Source of the DNA: Bacillus thuringiensis
GTDB taxonomy: Bacteria > Bacillota > Bacilli > Bacillales > Bacillaceae_G
DNA length: 64,000 bases
Reading direction: 5' to 3'
NCBI RefSeq assembly: GCF_022095615.2
Contig: NZ_CP155559.1
Coordinates: forward strand, 927,501 to 991,500
Shown piece after piece: positions 17,345 to 25,711 of this stretch. The position numbers were made by a program, and so were the translations under genes. The notes under the pieces are model-generated. The model was not told the origin of the DNA, made no database searches, and saw nothing but the letters and a program-made list of their open reading frames with translations. Position 1 is the stretch's first letter. Each line of letters opens with the position of its first letter.

Positions 17345-17590
17345 ATGGCCAATTCTGAAATGATTTTACGATTACTTACGGATTTAAAGATTGAACAGCA
17401 AGCTTTAAAAGAGCAGTTGGAAAAAATACAAATAGCTGTGACTACTCTTGAAGAAAAATCAGCGATTGTGGAAGAGAAACCAACGACTATTGAAGAAAAA
17501 CCAGCTGTTGCTGCTGCAAAGCAAAGAGCTCATTCTGGACACCCAACATCTTTTCGTGCTTGGAGAGCATCTGCTCAAAAGAATTCATAA
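17345..17590 (+). CDS. Hypothetical coiled-coil protein with EEKP repeats
   Basis: An 81-residue protein starting at ATG 17345 after GAAGGAGGAT. Residues 1-40 predict a coiled coil (LLTDLKIEQQALKEQLEKIQ). Then comes a short tandem repeat of the type E-E-K-P/S-x-x-I/V-x (residues 39-55), an alanine stretch and a basic tail RAHSGHPTSFRAWRASAQKN. I do not recognise the family. The repeat may vary in number between strains. It ends with its own terminator and sits among sporulation-type genes. Confidence 0.7.
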   Translation: MANSEMILRLLTDLKIEQQALKEQLEKIQIAVTTLEEKSAIVEEKPTTIEEKPAVAAAKQRAHSGHPTSFRAWRASAQKNS

Positions 17591-17599
17591 AAATATAAG

Positions 17600-17632
17600 A
17601 AAAGAAGACATCGATTACGATGTCTTCTTTTG
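17600..17632 (+). terminator. Terminator of the coiled-coil gene
   Basis: AAAGAAGACATCG, ATTA, CGATGTCTTCTTTT. Confidence 0.85.
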
Positions 17633-17822
17633 CTTGTACAATCCAAATGCGATAAGAAGGTATATATCCATATTGCTTTAAAAATAAGAAGAAAATAACG
17701 ATTGTCGACTCCTGTTTTAGTATAGCACTTTATAGTGAGGGATTTTATGTAATATTGCATATATACGGATTATATAATTTCAATGGGAGGGTTCATTTCT
17801 CATATTTTTTTAGTTTACAAAG

Positions 17823-17853
17823 AAAAGACACCCATATAAGAGTGTCTTTTCCG
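17823..17853 (-). terminator. Terminator of yjcZ-type gene 2
   Basis: AAAAGACAC and GTGTCTTTT around a loop, immediately downstream of the gene on its strand. Confidence 0.7.
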
Positions 17854-17868
17854 ATAGTTTGTTTAGTC

Positions 17869-17979
17869 TTAGCAGAAGCAAGAAGCTCCAACGATGATTA
17901 ATAAGATGAATAACACAACTAATAATGCAAATCCTCCAGCAAAACCGCAGCCTCCGCCGCAACTACCACCAAATCCCAT
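17869..17979 (-). CDS. YjcZ-family sporulation peptide, copy 2
   Basis: A 36-residue peptide, [20 protein letters not shown] then [16 protein letters not shown]. Start ATG 17979 after AAGGAGGAAC. It shares the membrane helix almost letter for letter with copies 1, 3 and 4 and differs in the glycine-rich head. Upstream on its strand are CATAAAGTA (a full match to the sigma-K -10 pattern) and the shared GGACCTGCTC block. Function of the family is unknown beyond sporulation-linked expression in B. subtilis relatives. Confidence 0.88.
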   Translation of the reverse strand: MGFGGSCGGGCGFAGGFALLVVLFILLIIVGASCFC

Positions 17980-18091
17980 AATAGTTCCTCCTTTAATAAG
18001 AGGGGAAAACAAAGGGTCACTCGTGTTTTTTAACGGATTCCATTTACTTTATGTTTTAACGTATAAACGTGAGCAGGTCCTTTTGAAAATT

Positions 18092-18117
18092 AAAAAAAGA
18101 CACCTTAAGGTGCCTTT
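18092..18117 (-). terminator. Terminator of the gene at 18124
   Basis: On the minus strand AAGGCACC, TTAA, GGTGTCTT and a T tract. Confidence 0.8.
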
Positions 18118-18123
18118 ATGTAA

Positions 18124-18390
18124 TTAATATTCGCTGGCATAAAACTCTTTTATTAGCTTTATTTCATTTGTATCTGGGTTGAATTTGAATATTTTAATTT
18201 TATTCGATTCGTCTTTATAGGCAAATGTATTATCACCAACTTGGGTCATATTGCTAATGTTTAAGCTAGAATCACTATCATGATCAGTAATTTCTACAGT
18301 TTTCTCACGATCCCAAAATGCAATGACAATAATCAAGATGATAAGGCATATACGTATGTTACGTAGTTCTCTTGTTACAGGGTTCTCCAT
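18124..18390 (-). CDS. Hypothetical membrane-anchored protein
   Basis: An 88-residue protein starting at ATG 18390, with AAAGGAGACTATCAC before it; the reading frame extends upstream but that part has no site. A short N-terminal region (MENPVTRELRN) precedes one membrane helix (ICLIILIIVIAFWD), then an outside or cytoplasmic beta-rich domain (NISNMTQVGDNTFAYKDESN, KIKIFKFNPDTNEIKLIKEF). I know no family name. The C-terminal part looks like a small beta-sheet domain that reads out its own conserved strand pattern, as in DUF-type exported Bacillus proteins. Single gene with terminator. Confidence 0.7.
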   Translation of the reverse strand: MENPVTRELRNIRICLIILIIVIAFWDREKTVEITDHDSDSSLNISNMTQVGDNTFAYKDESNKIKIFKFNPDTNEIKLIKEFYASEY

Positions 18391-18459
18391 GTGATAGTCT
18401 CCTTTGTTGTTTAATAGATTTTGTTTATAAAAGAGATACTTCTTATGAAAATAAATAAA

Positions 18460-18551
18460 AAAGACACTTTCAAGTGTCTTTTTTATTTGAGTTATGCGCA
18501 TTACTTAATAAGACGCTAGTTCCTCAGTCCGGATGAGTAACTATGTAGGGT
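18460..18551 (-). ncRNA. Candidate small RNA ending in a terminator
   Basis: On the minus strand a TATAAT box (18558-18563) is followed after about seven bases by ~90 bases without a plausible gene, ending in AAAAAAGACACTT/AAGTGTCTTTTTT (18463-18486). No gene on this strand stands upstream that would need this terminator for another 1.4 kb. The -35 region (TAGACC, 18 bases upstream) is weak. It may be distantly related to the elements at 19816, 42711 and 45160. Confidence 0.4.
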
Positions 18552-18761
18552 GATTAAATTATAACATTTTAACCAGTAATGGGTCTATATGGAATTTTTT
18601 TATTTGCGTTTAATTATTCGGAATAATAAATGTGGTGAAGTATATATATTTCCTATAGTAATTGTAAAATATAATTATATGCATAACTAGTCTTGTAATG
18701 AATTTTTCCTGTGTTTAACATTGAAGTAGAAAAGAAAAGTACAAAGAAGGAGCTGTAGCAT

Positions 18762-19118
18762 ATGGGCGCTTGGGGAACTGGACTATTTGATGATGACACG
18801 ACTTGTGATGTGAAAGATCAATTTATTGAGTATATAGAAGAAGGCAGCAGCGCGGAAGAAGCAACTAAGCTCATTTTAGAGGAGTATGTAGATGAGTTTG
18901 ATATAGAAGAAGAGCTAGAAGTAATGTCTTTAGTATACATTGGTCTTGCGGCAATACAATTGGAGAAGGGGTGTCTTCAAGAGGGAGTTCGGAACAATAC
19001 GATTGCATTAATTGAGCGTGGGGCTGATCTTGAGCTTTGGGAAGAAGCCGACACGGAAGATTATGAAGAGAGAAAGAGAGTTTTAGATGAATTTAAGCAA
19101 CAGCTGATAAACTGTTAG
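18762..19118 (+). CDS. DUF4259-domain protein
   Basis: A 118-residue acidic cytoplasmic protein starting at ATG 18762 after GAAGGAGCTG. It begins MGAWGTGLFDDDTTCDVKDQ, the conserved opening of DUF4259 proteins (MGAWGTGxFDND), and continues as an all-helical domain (AEEATKLILEEYVDEFDIEE, AAIQLEKGCLQEGVRNNTIA). Function unknown; members are often near immunity-type or stress genes. Stands alone, with an unassigned small gene behind it. Confidence 0.88.
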   Translation: MGAWGTGLFDDDTTCDVKDQFIEYIEEGSSAEEATKLILEEYVDEFDIEEELEVMSLVYIGLAAIQLEKGCLQEGVRNNTIALIERGADLELWEEADTEDYEERKRVLDEFKQQLINC

Positions 19119-19251
19119 TAGTTTACAACATAAAAAGTAGATATTGCCTGATATATAAGTTGAGGTAAGGGGAATGCTTTTACTTGTATAAAGAAGTAAT
19201 TGAGACGAATGGTGAGAGTTTGTAGGGATAAGCGTTGGCCTTTTAGTTAGT

Positions 19252-19494
19252 ATGTACTGCACTTGGATCTTAGGAAGGCGTATTGAAAAGTTCGGAAATA
19301 GCATCGTAAAAAAAGAAAAAGCATCAATGCTTGGCAGGATGAATCGGTTTGCAGCCGCCATACTAGGCGCGATTATTATGTATGAAATTGAACACCGTGA
19401 GTACATGTGGACATTTGCAGCTGGAATTATGGGTGGGTATTTCTTAATTATTATTAATTTAGGTTATTACAGTATGAGGGATGCGAAGGAATAA
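19252..19494 (+). CDS. Hypothetical small membrane protein
   Basis: An 80-residue frame starting at ATG 19252, or at ATG 19330 (MLGRMNRFAAAILGAIIM). It has one or two hydrophobic segments (AAAILGAIIMYEIEH and FAAGIMGGYFLIIINLGYYS). No convincing ribosome site precedes either ATG, so the start and the reality of the gene are uncertain. No family recognised. Confidence 0.4.
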   Translation: MYCTWILGRRIEKFGNSIVKKEKASMLGRMNRFAAAILGAIIMYEIEHREYMWTFAAGIMGGYFLIIINLGYYSMRDAKE

Positions 19495-19559
19495 AGTGCT
19501 GTGTAGATCACTAATTTGGATGTGAAAACTTTCCGTTATAGAGAGCTTTTTATTACAAA

Positions 19560-19589
19560 GAAACGACACCCATATAAGAGTGTCGTTTC
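19560..19589 (-). terminator. Terminator of yjcZ-type gene 3
   Basis: AAACGACAC and GTGTCGTTT around an 11-base loop. Confidence 0.7.
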
Positions 19590-19599
19590 CGATAGTTTT

Positions 19600-19704
19600 T
19601 TAGCAGAAGCAAGAAGCTCCAACAATGATCAATAAAATAAACAATACAACTAGTAAAGCAAAGCCGCCGCCACAACCACTACTACAACTACCACCAAATC
19701 CCAT
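19600..19704 (-). CDS. YjcZ-family sporulation peptide, copy 3
   Basis: A 34-residue peptide, [20 protein letters not shown] then [14 protein letters not shown]. Start ATG 19704 after AAGGAGGAAC. Same design as copies 1, 2 and 4: Gly/Ser/Cys-rich head, one membrane helix, SCFC tail. CATAAAGTA (sigma-K -10-like) and GGACCTGCTC are upstream on its strand. The upstream block ends directly at the terminator of the repeated element 19816-19911. Confidence 0.88.
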   Translation of the reverse strand: MGFGGSCSSGCGGGFALLVVLFILLIIVGASCFC

Positions 19705-19815
19705 AATAGTTCCTCCTTTAATAAGAGGGGAAAACAAGGGGTCACTCATGTATTTTAATGGATTCGACTTACTTTATGTTTTTTACACAATAATTGAGCA
19801 GGTCCTTTTGAAAAT

Positions 19816-19911
19816 AAAGAAAAGACACCCTAAGGTGCCTTTCTCCGACTTGAACCATCTTAATTTTAATAATATTGGACTCCCGTCCGAATATTATTTT
19901 ACCATGTTAAG
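19816..19911 (-). ncRNA. Repeated ~100 bp intergenic element, copy B (possible small RNA)
   Basis: Read on the minus strand: CTTAACATGGTAAAATAATA, then GGACGGGAGTCCAATA, AAAATTAAGATGGTTCAAGT, CGGAGAAAGGCACC, and a terminator GGCACCTTAGGGTGTC plus TTTTCTTT. It is nearly identical to copy A (42711-42812, plus strand) and related to copy C (45160-45261). It carries a TAAAAT box near its start and a rho-independent terminator at its end. It could be a small RNA or a terminator-bearing repeat of bcr type. Confidence 0.5.
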
Positions 19912-20045
19912 TTGTTTTTGGAAATATTTCATATCGGTAATTGCAATACACGTTTTAGTTTTTGAATTATGTATCTGTCTAAACGTTGAAATTAATAAAG
20001 GAACGATATACTTGAGGGTTTTTATGAGTGATTACAGTCATACCA

Positions 20046-20147
20046 TTAAAAAGAACCCCATAAATGATAAACCATTCCACTAACAAAAAACACTAATCCT
20101 AAAAATAAAACAATTAAAGCAAGTACTCCATTTTGATTATGTTCCAT
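20046..20147 (-). CDS. Small hydrophobic peptide, hypothetical
   Basis: A 33-residue peptide (MEHNQNGVLALIVLFLGLVF then FVSGMVYHLWGSF) starting at ATG 20147, with AAAAGGAGC seven bases upstream. One membrane helix fills most of it. It resembles the small sporulation-type membrane peptides common in the B. cereus group and lies between YjcZ copy 3 and a terminator, but I cannot name a family. Confidence 0.6.
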   Translation of the reverse strand: MEHNQNGVLALIVLFLGLVFFVSGMVYHLWGSF

Positions 20148-20181
20148 AAAATTAGCTCCTTTTAGAATTATTTTTATATAT

Positions 20182-20218
20182 AAAAAAGCCTTTAGTCGTA
20201 ATTATGGCTAAAGGCTTT
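20182..20218 (-). terminator. Terminator downstream of the MFS gene
   Basis: AAAGCCTTTAG and CTAAAGGCTTT around a 12-base loop with a T tract on the minus strand; it would stop transcripts coming through the bcr1 copy from 20451. Confidence 0.75.
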
Positions 20219-20271
20219 GAGCATTATACTTTTTAGTTAATAAAATCGTATAAGAAGAATTTATAATGTTT

Positions 20272-20428
20272 TTTATCCCGCTTTAATGGGCAGTAAGACC
20301 CCCACCTCAAAATTCAGCGAAAGCAAAGAATTTAGGTGGGGGTCGGGCTGCCCATAAAAGTCCGATTGGTTCAACTAATAATCAGTGGGGGATGAAGAAA
20401 ACCCCCACTGATTAAAGTTTCACTTTAT
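20272..20428. repeat. bcr1-type repeat, copy 2
   Basis: A 157 bp element with TTTAT at both ends (20272-20276, 20424-20428), about 90 percent like copy 1 by eye and in the same orientation (CCCGCTTTAATGGGCAGT, GACCCCCACC, GGTGGGGGTC, CAACTAATAATCAGTGGGGG, CCCCCACTGATT). Confidence 0.87.
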
Positions 20429-20450
20429 CGAATTTGGAACTGACAATGTA

Positions 20451-21626
20451 CTAGCTTGATAATGAAGCCTGGCTATTAGAATTGAAAAATTTTAGTTTTA
20501 TTATAATTAATAGAAATGAGAGTAGTGTGAATATAAATCCGCTCCAAATAAGCTGGTGAATACCTAAGTTTGAAATGAACCAGCCTCCAATAGTGGTTCC
20601 TAAAGTAATTCCGAGATTTGAGAACGAAACGAATAGACTGTTACCAAATTCAGGTGCTTCTTTAGCTTCACTTATTAACCATGTTTGACCAACAATTAAT
20701 CCACCAGCATGTACGATTCCCCAAATAAATACGATGAAAATCATTGGAACAAGGTAGGAACCTAAATAATAAACCAATATGTAAACAATAGAATATAGGA
20801 TAGGGAATGATATTACAGTGTTGATTATGCTTTTTTGCAGAAGACCACCAAATAAATGATTACCTAAAATCATAACTATACCAAATATGAATAGCATGAT
20901 ACTGATGAGAGATCCATTCATGGAAGTTACTTTTGCAAGGTACTCAGCGAAGTAGCTGTATACGGAAAACATGGCTGCAAAAAGGAATGTGACGGTTAAA
21001 ATATTTAACCATAATCCTGGTTTGCCGAGTATACGAATTTGTTTGCCGAAAGACATTTTTTCTTTAACAGGCATAGAAGGAAGTAGGAGTAGTATTCCAA
21101 TGAATGCAAGAGTGTTAACGAATGCTCCGAATAAGAAAGCCATTTCGAGTGAAAATTGATCTGCAAAGTAAGAGGTTAGTGGTACACCTAAAGCAAATCC
21201 AACAGTAATTCCCATGAAAACTTTTGTAACTGCTTGACCGCTCTTTTCTGGAGGGACAAGTTTAGCAGCTGTTACAAGAGCGATTGAAAAGAAGAGTGGA
21301 TGAAGCGCAGCCGGTAAAATACGAAAAATAAGCATGATTTCAAATTGTGTTGTATAAGCGTAGATTAAATTTGAAATAACAAATATGAAAATTGCTGTTA
21401 ATAAAATTATTTTGCGATTAATACTAGAGACGAGCAGAATTAAAAACGGACCAGAAATAGCAACAACTAGTGCAAATATACTTACTAAAAATCCAGCTTG
21501 TGTAGTTGAAATTCCGAATTTTTCAGTGATTTGTGGTAATACGCCGACAATACCCATCTCGGTAGTAATAATTCCGAATACACCTATTGCAAGTGTCAGA
21601 ATAAATAAAGGATTTATTTTTTTCAT
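20451..21626 (-). CDS. DHA1-type MFS transporter (AraJ/YdhP-like efflux)
   Basis: A 391-residue membrane protein with 12 predicted helices. Marker stretches are TTEMGIVGVLPQITEKFGIS (TM1 and loop, typical of the arabinose-efflux/YdhP group), STTQAGFLVSIFALVVAISG, RILPAALHPLFFSIALVTAA (TM4) and GITVGFALGVPLTSYFADQF (drug antiporter motif C-like). Likely exports small molecules. An ArsR-type regulator gene lies upstream on the same strand, separated by a terminator, and may regulate it. A bcr1 copy follows 22 bases after the stop. Confidence 0.88.
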   Translation of the reverse strand: MKKINPLFILTLAIGVFGIITTEMGIVGVLPQITEKFGISTTQAGFLVSIFALVVAISGPFLILLVSSINRKIILLTAIFIFVISNLIYAYTTQFEIMLIFRILPAALHPLFFSIALVTAAKLVPPEKSGQAVTKVFMGITVGFALGVPLTSYFADQFSLEMAFLFGAFVNTLAFIGILLLLPSMPVKEKMSFGKQIRILGKPGLWLNILTVTFLFAAMFSVYSYFAEYLAKVTSMNGSLISIMLFIFGIVMILGNHLFGGLLQKSIINTVISFPILYSIVYILVYYLGSYLVPMIFIVFIWGIVHAGGLIVGQTWLISEAKEAPEFGNSLFVSFSNLGITLGTTIGGWFISNLGIHQLIWSGFIFTLLSFLLIIIKLKFFNSNSQASLSS

Positions 21627-21868
21627 TTATAAAACTCTCCATTCGTATCAGTATTTTGAAAGTAAATTCATTAACAAAGAAGCATTATTATAAGCATGAT
21701 TGGATGCCAATATTATCAGGAGTATGTAATTTCAAATACAATAACAGATATCTAAATAACTAGATATGATATGTTAAAAAAAATTCTCCTTTCGATGTTT
21801 CTTGCTTTTATAGGCAGTGCAATTTTATAAAAGAGTCATTGGATACCTGTAAAAAAGCAGAATGTGTG

Positions 21869-21910
21869 AAAGCTAATAATCAATTAGTATGCTAATTGAT
21901 TATTAGCTTT
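21869..21910 (-). terminator. Terminator of the ArsR gene
   Basis: AAAGCTAATAATCAATTAG and its exact complement (19-base stem) around TATG. Confidence 0.85.
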
Positions 21911-21914
21911 CATT

Positions 21915-22226
21915 TTACAATTTGTTTTGGACGTATTCCGAAAACTCTCGTATTGTTTTTTCGTTTCGACGATAGTAGGTCCATTTTCCAATTCGGTCAG
22001 ACTCTAGTAAGCCTGCTTTTTTCATAGTTAATAAATAACTAGAAATAACCGATTGAGCTAAGCCAGTTTTAAGCTGGATATCTCCTACACATACTCCAAC
22101 TTGAAAATTAAGGTCTTGTTCTAGATAAGGTTTTTCATCGAAATGGTTTTCTGGATTTTTCAACCATGATAAAATTTGACATCTTGTTTCATTTGACAAT
22201 GCTTTATAAATTAATAAAGGTTCCAT
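21915..22226 (-). CDS. ArsR-family winged-helix regulator
   Basis: A 103-residue protein with the ArsR fold: KALSNETRCQILSWLKNPEN at residues 9-28, CVGDIQLKTGLAQSVISSYL (recognition helix) and KAGLLESDRIGKWTYYRRNE in the wing. Start ATG 22226 (site AAGGTTCC region is weak). It contains one Cys in GVCVGD, not the CxC metal site of classic ArsR, so it probably senses something other than arsenite. Related regulators stand next to MFS exporters; the exporter at 20451 is the probable target. Confidence 0.85.
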   Translation of the reverse strand: MEPLLIYKALSNETRCQILSWLKNPENHFDEKPYLEQDLNFQVGVCVGDIQLKTGLAQSVISSYLLTMKKAGLLESDRIGKWTYYRRNEKTIREFSEYVQNKL

Positions 22227-22370
22227 AAGGATATTATATCTACTTTTATAGATTTGTAAATGGGTTTTAGTGATTTTAAGGGAAGAAGGTATAGTTGATC
22301 CCTTTGAATAGGAATAAGGTGCTCTTGATCTGTACCCTTTGTAAAGGACATTCTAAAAAAAGTTAGGTAA

Positions 22371-22412
22371 CCTAAAAAAGATGAATTCTGTATGCATACA
22401 GGATTCATCTTC
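22371..22412 (-). terminator. Terminator after the transposase fragment
   Basis: AAGATGAATCCTGTATG and CATACAGAATTCATCTT form a stem, with TTTTTT on the minus strand side. Confidence 0.75.
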
Positions 22413-22420
22413 TTTACATT

Positions 22421-22573
22421 CTATTGATAGCAAGAGTGATTATAGTACGTCATATATTTCTTAATTTCATGTTTTAACTGAACAAACGATTCACATGATT
22501 TTATATATGTTTCATCGGTTAAAGTACTACGAGGATTACGTACAAAAATGATAATATTGTTACGTTTAAGCAT
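22421..22573 (-). pseudogene. IS3-family transposase C-terminal fragment
   Basis: A 50-codon frame, ATG 22573 to TAG 22421. It ends FVQLKHEIKKYMTYYNHSCY plus Q, like the IS3/IS150-type tail (FEELKxEIxxYIxYYNxxRYQ) that precedes the conserved KKMTPVEYR end, which is missing here. The N-terminal integrase core is absent. No ends or target duplication could be found, so this is an old IS remnant. Confidence 0.55.
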
Positions 22574-22738
22574 GTTGTTGCCTAGCTATCAATGGCGGAT
22601 TCCTAAGAAGAGTAATAATAAAACCTAACTGAAGATTTAAGAAAAATTTTATATTTACCCCACTTTTTATTTTAAAAGTTTCTCCTATCCTATAAACAAC
22701 AAAGTCATAGATGACAATGTAAAGTTAGGGGATTCCAC

Positions 22739-23368
22739 ATGCATACAGAAGTTTGGATGAGTTATTTGTATACTTATTTTTTTACTATTATTTTTTGTAT
22801 TGTGTTTCAAATTGGCTTTTATTTTAAAGCGAAAAAAACTATATCTATTCGGCATTTTCTATGGGTATATGTTTTTCTGTTCTACCTTTCGCTCGTGTAT
22901 AAGGTGACACAAATCGCGACTGTATGGGATATAAGTAGATATGAAACGTGGATTCGCGTCAGTCAAATTAACTTGACTCTATTTGATACGGCAGGTAGTA
23001 CGACGTATCTTTTGAACATTGTACTGTTTATGCCGTTCGGTTTTTTATTACCGACTATTTGGCCACAGTTTAGAAAAATGAAAAACACCGTATGTGCGGG
23101 ATTCCTTTTCTCATTGGCAATTGAGTTAAATCAATTACTAAATAATAGAATTACAGATATTGATGATTTATTTACGAACACCCTCGGGGCGATGGTTGGG
23201 TATGTATTATATAAAATATTATATACAGCATTATTTAAAATGATATTAAAAAGAGAGGAAAAAAAGCTGGATACGAACGCCTCTTTAGTTATAAAATACG
23301 AGGCTGTTTTTTGTTTAGTTTTTTCATTTGTAGGTGCGATGTTCATTTATTATCCTGGAGATCTGTAA
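22739..23368 (+). CDS. VanZ-like membrane protein
   Basis: A 209-residue protein starting at ATG 22739 (or 22757), with GTTAGGGGATT upstream. About five membrane segments; the VanZ domain covers residues about 45-165, shown by NIVLFMPFGFLLPTIWPQF, FSLAIELNQLLNNRITDIDD and LFTNTLGAMVGYVLYK, the N-x-x-x-F-x-P-x-G and D-x-D-D-x-x-x-N-T-x-G patterns of the family. VanZ homologues give low-level resistance to glycopeptides or related agents, or affect envelope properties; a specific role is not known. Single gene. Confidence 0.88.
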   Translation: MHTEVWMSYLYTYFFTIIFCIVFQIGFYFKAKKTISIRHFLWVYVFLFYLSLVYKVTQIATVWDISRYETWIRVSQINLTLFDTAGSTTYLLNIVLFMPFGFLLPTIWPQFRKMKNTVCAGFLFSLAIELNQLLNNRITDIDDLFTNTLGAMVGYVLYKILYTALFKMILKREEKKLDTNASLVIKYEAVFCLVFSFVGAMFIYYPGDL

Positions 23369-23413
23369 GCTTCCAATAAGATGGTTGCGATCTCGTTTAT
23401 AAAATGATTCTAG

Positions 23414-23668
23414 TATTTCTTCCAATCAGCACAAGATTCTCTCTACACGTTATTAAGCTATTCAGCAGACTGTAAGATTATCAGTAATCGCACTGGTGAG
23501 ATTGAAATAAAGGCTGACAGTTTTTATCCAAGCTTTTCATTCATGTATGATGCGCAAGAATTATTTATTATTGGTGGGGAAGAGGAATGGGCAGATATCC
23601 ATTATATAAAAGGATTTTTCCATCTTGCGCAGATTACAGATGAGCTAACTATTGATTTAAGAATATGA
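23414..23668 (+). pseudogene. 5'-truncated gene fragment, family unknown
   Basis: An 84-codon open frame ending TGA 23668 and followed by a strong terminator, but with no start codon: upstream it meets TAG at 23411. The translation has a protein-like composition (CKIISNRTGEIEIKADSFYP, SFMYDAQELFIIGGEEEWAD, KGFFHLAQITDELTIDLRI). It looks like the C-terminal part of a globular protein whose 5' end was lost or frameshifted. The presence of the terminator supports a former gene. Confidence 0.5.
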
Positions 23669-23691
23669 GAGATGAGAAGGAATAGATGAGT

Positions 23692-23731
23692 AACCCCTCA
23701 AGTATAGAACGATATACTTGAGGGGTTTTTA
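23692..23731 (+). terminator. Terminator of the fragment
   Basis: AACCCCTCAAGTATA and TATACTTGAGGGGTT around 6 bases, then T residues. Confidence 0.85.
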
Positions 23732-23865
23732 TTATATAAAAAAGTTTGATCATTTTATACCTGCGTATCTTTCTCGCTTGCGCCCAATTGTTGAATAATG
23801 AAATATGAAAAATTCTTTATAAATGGAACATCAGTTATTGATGTTTGATAATTCTCTTTCAACTA

Positions 23866-24741
23866 TCATTCTTTCATAAACAAAGCGTTTAAATATGCTA
23901 CACTCTCCTGTAAAAAAGCTTGATGCTCTTCAATACCTCTTCTTTTACACCAACCAATTGCATTAAACGCATCGGTAAAGCGATAAAACGGTAAAACTTC
24001 TTGTAAATCAATAAGTGGACGAATGGACTCATAGCCTTTTTTATACGCATCCCATGTTCCGGGAGATTTCATGAGAATATCACTATTAATTTTTGTAAAG
24101 TCTATTTCGGTTGCACCAATTCGGGCACTTTCAAAATCAATGATGCCGACTACTTGATTTTCATGAACTAAAATATTACCTGGTCGAAAATCCATATGTA
24201 TAAAACTAGGCCCATCTGGAGCTGGAAGTAATTTCACTTGACGGTCAAAATGCTTCAATGATTGTTCGTATAAACAAGGATCAATCACTTCTTTTACATC
24301 TTCTGCAAAGGAATAAAATTGTCGCTCAATAAACTCAGACCATTTCCCATATACATTGGAAACGGAACTTTTGAAATCCTGCTCATTTGGAATGATTGCA
24401 TGCAGCATTGCGTGGTGTACTCCGATATCATAAGCTAAAGCTGTATCCACCTTCTCTGTAATCGGCACACCGTTGATTTCGGATAATAATAAAGCACCAG
24501 TGACATCTTCATTACCTTCCCAATAGTCTAACATTTCTGGTACAGGAAGCTCATTGCGTAATCGTTTAAGTACAGTATACTCACGTTCAAGTTTTACTTT
24601 TGAATAAGGAATTTTTATATATACTGTACGATGATCAATTAGCTTGATTTTATATACAGTCGAACTAAAAGACTCAGGAACGTTCTCGACTGCTAACACG
24701 TTCAACTTAAATGTATCTATTACTTGTTGCAACATATCCAT
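23866..24741 (-). CDS. APH-family phosphotransferase
   Basis: The start is ATG 24741 (MDMLQQVIDTFKLNVL) after AAATGGGG; a longer frame would read through a palindromic TA repeat and is rejected. The 291-residue protein is a small kinase of the aminoglycoside phosphotransferase fold: GALLLSEINGVPI hinge, catalytic FIHMDFRPGNILV (HxDxxxxN near residue 200) and metal-binding GIIDFESARIG (D after about 18 residues). The substrate may be a drug, choline, a sugar or another small molecule; sequence alone does not tell. Its upstream region holds the 48 bp palindrome at 24789. Confidence 0.85.
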   Translation of the reverse strand: MDMLQQVIDTFKLNVLAVENVPESFSSTVYKIKLIDHRTVYIKIPYSKVKLEREYTVLKRLRNELPVPEMLDYWEGNEDVTGALLLSEINGVPITEKVDTALAYDIGVHHAMLHAIIPNEQDFKSSVSNVYGKWSEFIERQFYSFAEDVKEVIDPCLYEQSLKHFDRQVKLLPAPDGPSFIHMDFRPGNILVHENQVVGIIDFESARIGATEIDFTKINSDILMKSPGTWDAYKKGYESIRPLIDLQEVLPFYRFTDAFNAIGWCKRRGIEEHQAFLQESVAYLNALFMKE

Positions 24742-24788
24742 TAGAAAAACCCCATTTCTGTACCGTTTATCTTTTTTAGTACCTCTAA

Positions 24789-24836
<48 letters not shown>

Positions 24837-24966
24837 GAAATATTAATCTATTACATGTCCCTTTTTCGGGGTTCACTTCATTTCGCTAGAAGGCTTTTTT
24901 ATTTTTTCCTAGAATGAACAGTAATGTATAATCTAATTCCTTCATGTAATAAGGAGGCAGTAAAAT

Positions 24967-25620
24967 TTGAACAGGAAAATTTGGTTTGTATTTACTTTTT
25001 TTGCTCTTTTAGTAGCTGGCTATGTTGTTGTCCAATATTTTATTATGAATGGATTTCAAACAGGGCTTGTAAAAGCGAAGCTTATGTTTGGATCTAAATT
25101 AAGTGAGTTCTGGTATGTGATGCTATTTATACATATTACAACTAGTATTGTAGCATTAGTAATTGGTCCTTTTACATTATCCACTAGATTTAGAGAAAGG
25201 AATATCAACCGTCATCGAATAGTTGGGAGAATCTATCTGGTTGGTATATTATTAGGAGGCGTTTCTGGACTATATCTATCCTTTTATGCCACGGGAGGAT
25301 TGGTAGCGAAGCTAGGTTTCGGTTTGTTATCCGTATTTGGGCTAACATCAGCATATCAAGCGTTACATAGAGTTAAGAATAAAAAAATTAAAGAACATCG
25401 GAATTGGATGATTAGAAATTATTCTTTAACCTTTGGAGCAGTTACATTAAGAATTTGGTTACTGTTGTTTATCGTTCTATTTGGAATAGAGCGGTTTGAA
25501 CTTAGTTATGCTATTATTGCTTGGTTAGCGTGGGTACCCAATTTAATTGTTGCAGAATTATTTATAAGAAAAAGACTTAATAAAGGAACATACGAAGGAA
25601 ATGAGGATTTACATTTTTGA
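24967..25620 (+). CDS. DUF2306 membrane protein
   Basis: A 217-residue protein that begins at TTG 24967, with AAGGAGG 12 bases upstream; no ATG or GTG fits. Seven predicted membrane segments. The DUF2306 pattern is visible: FIHITTSIVALVIGPFTLST, INRHRIVGRIYLVGILLGG, and KNKKIKEHRNWMIRNYSLTF, including the conserved HRxxGRxY and EHRxWMxRN blocks. Several histidines face the membrane as in cytochrome-b561-like folds, but a cofactor has not been established here. Function unknown. Single gene. Confidence 0.85.
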   Translation: MNRKIWFVFTFFALLVAGYVVVQYFIMNGFQTGLVKAKLMFGSKLSEFWYVMLFIHITTSIVALVIGPFTLSTRFRERNINRHRIVGRIYLVGILLGGVSGLYLSFYATGGLVAKLGFGLLSVFGLTSAYQALHRVKNKKIKEHRNWMIRNYSLTFGAVTLRIWLLLFIVLFGIERFELSYAIIAWLAWVPNLIVAELFIRKRLNKGTYEGNEDLHF

Positions 25621-25711
25621 TATAAAATTGCTGTAATATTGAGGGCATAAATTTTTTATAGCTGAATTACGTACAAAAATAGGATGGACAATTGAAGCCA
25701 TCCTATTTGTA

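Noticed and set aside
17021..19911. CRISPR array from the repeated short blocks
   Set aside because: The repeats are gene-plus-promoter copies at irregular spacing and in different lengths; no regular spacers and no cas genes.
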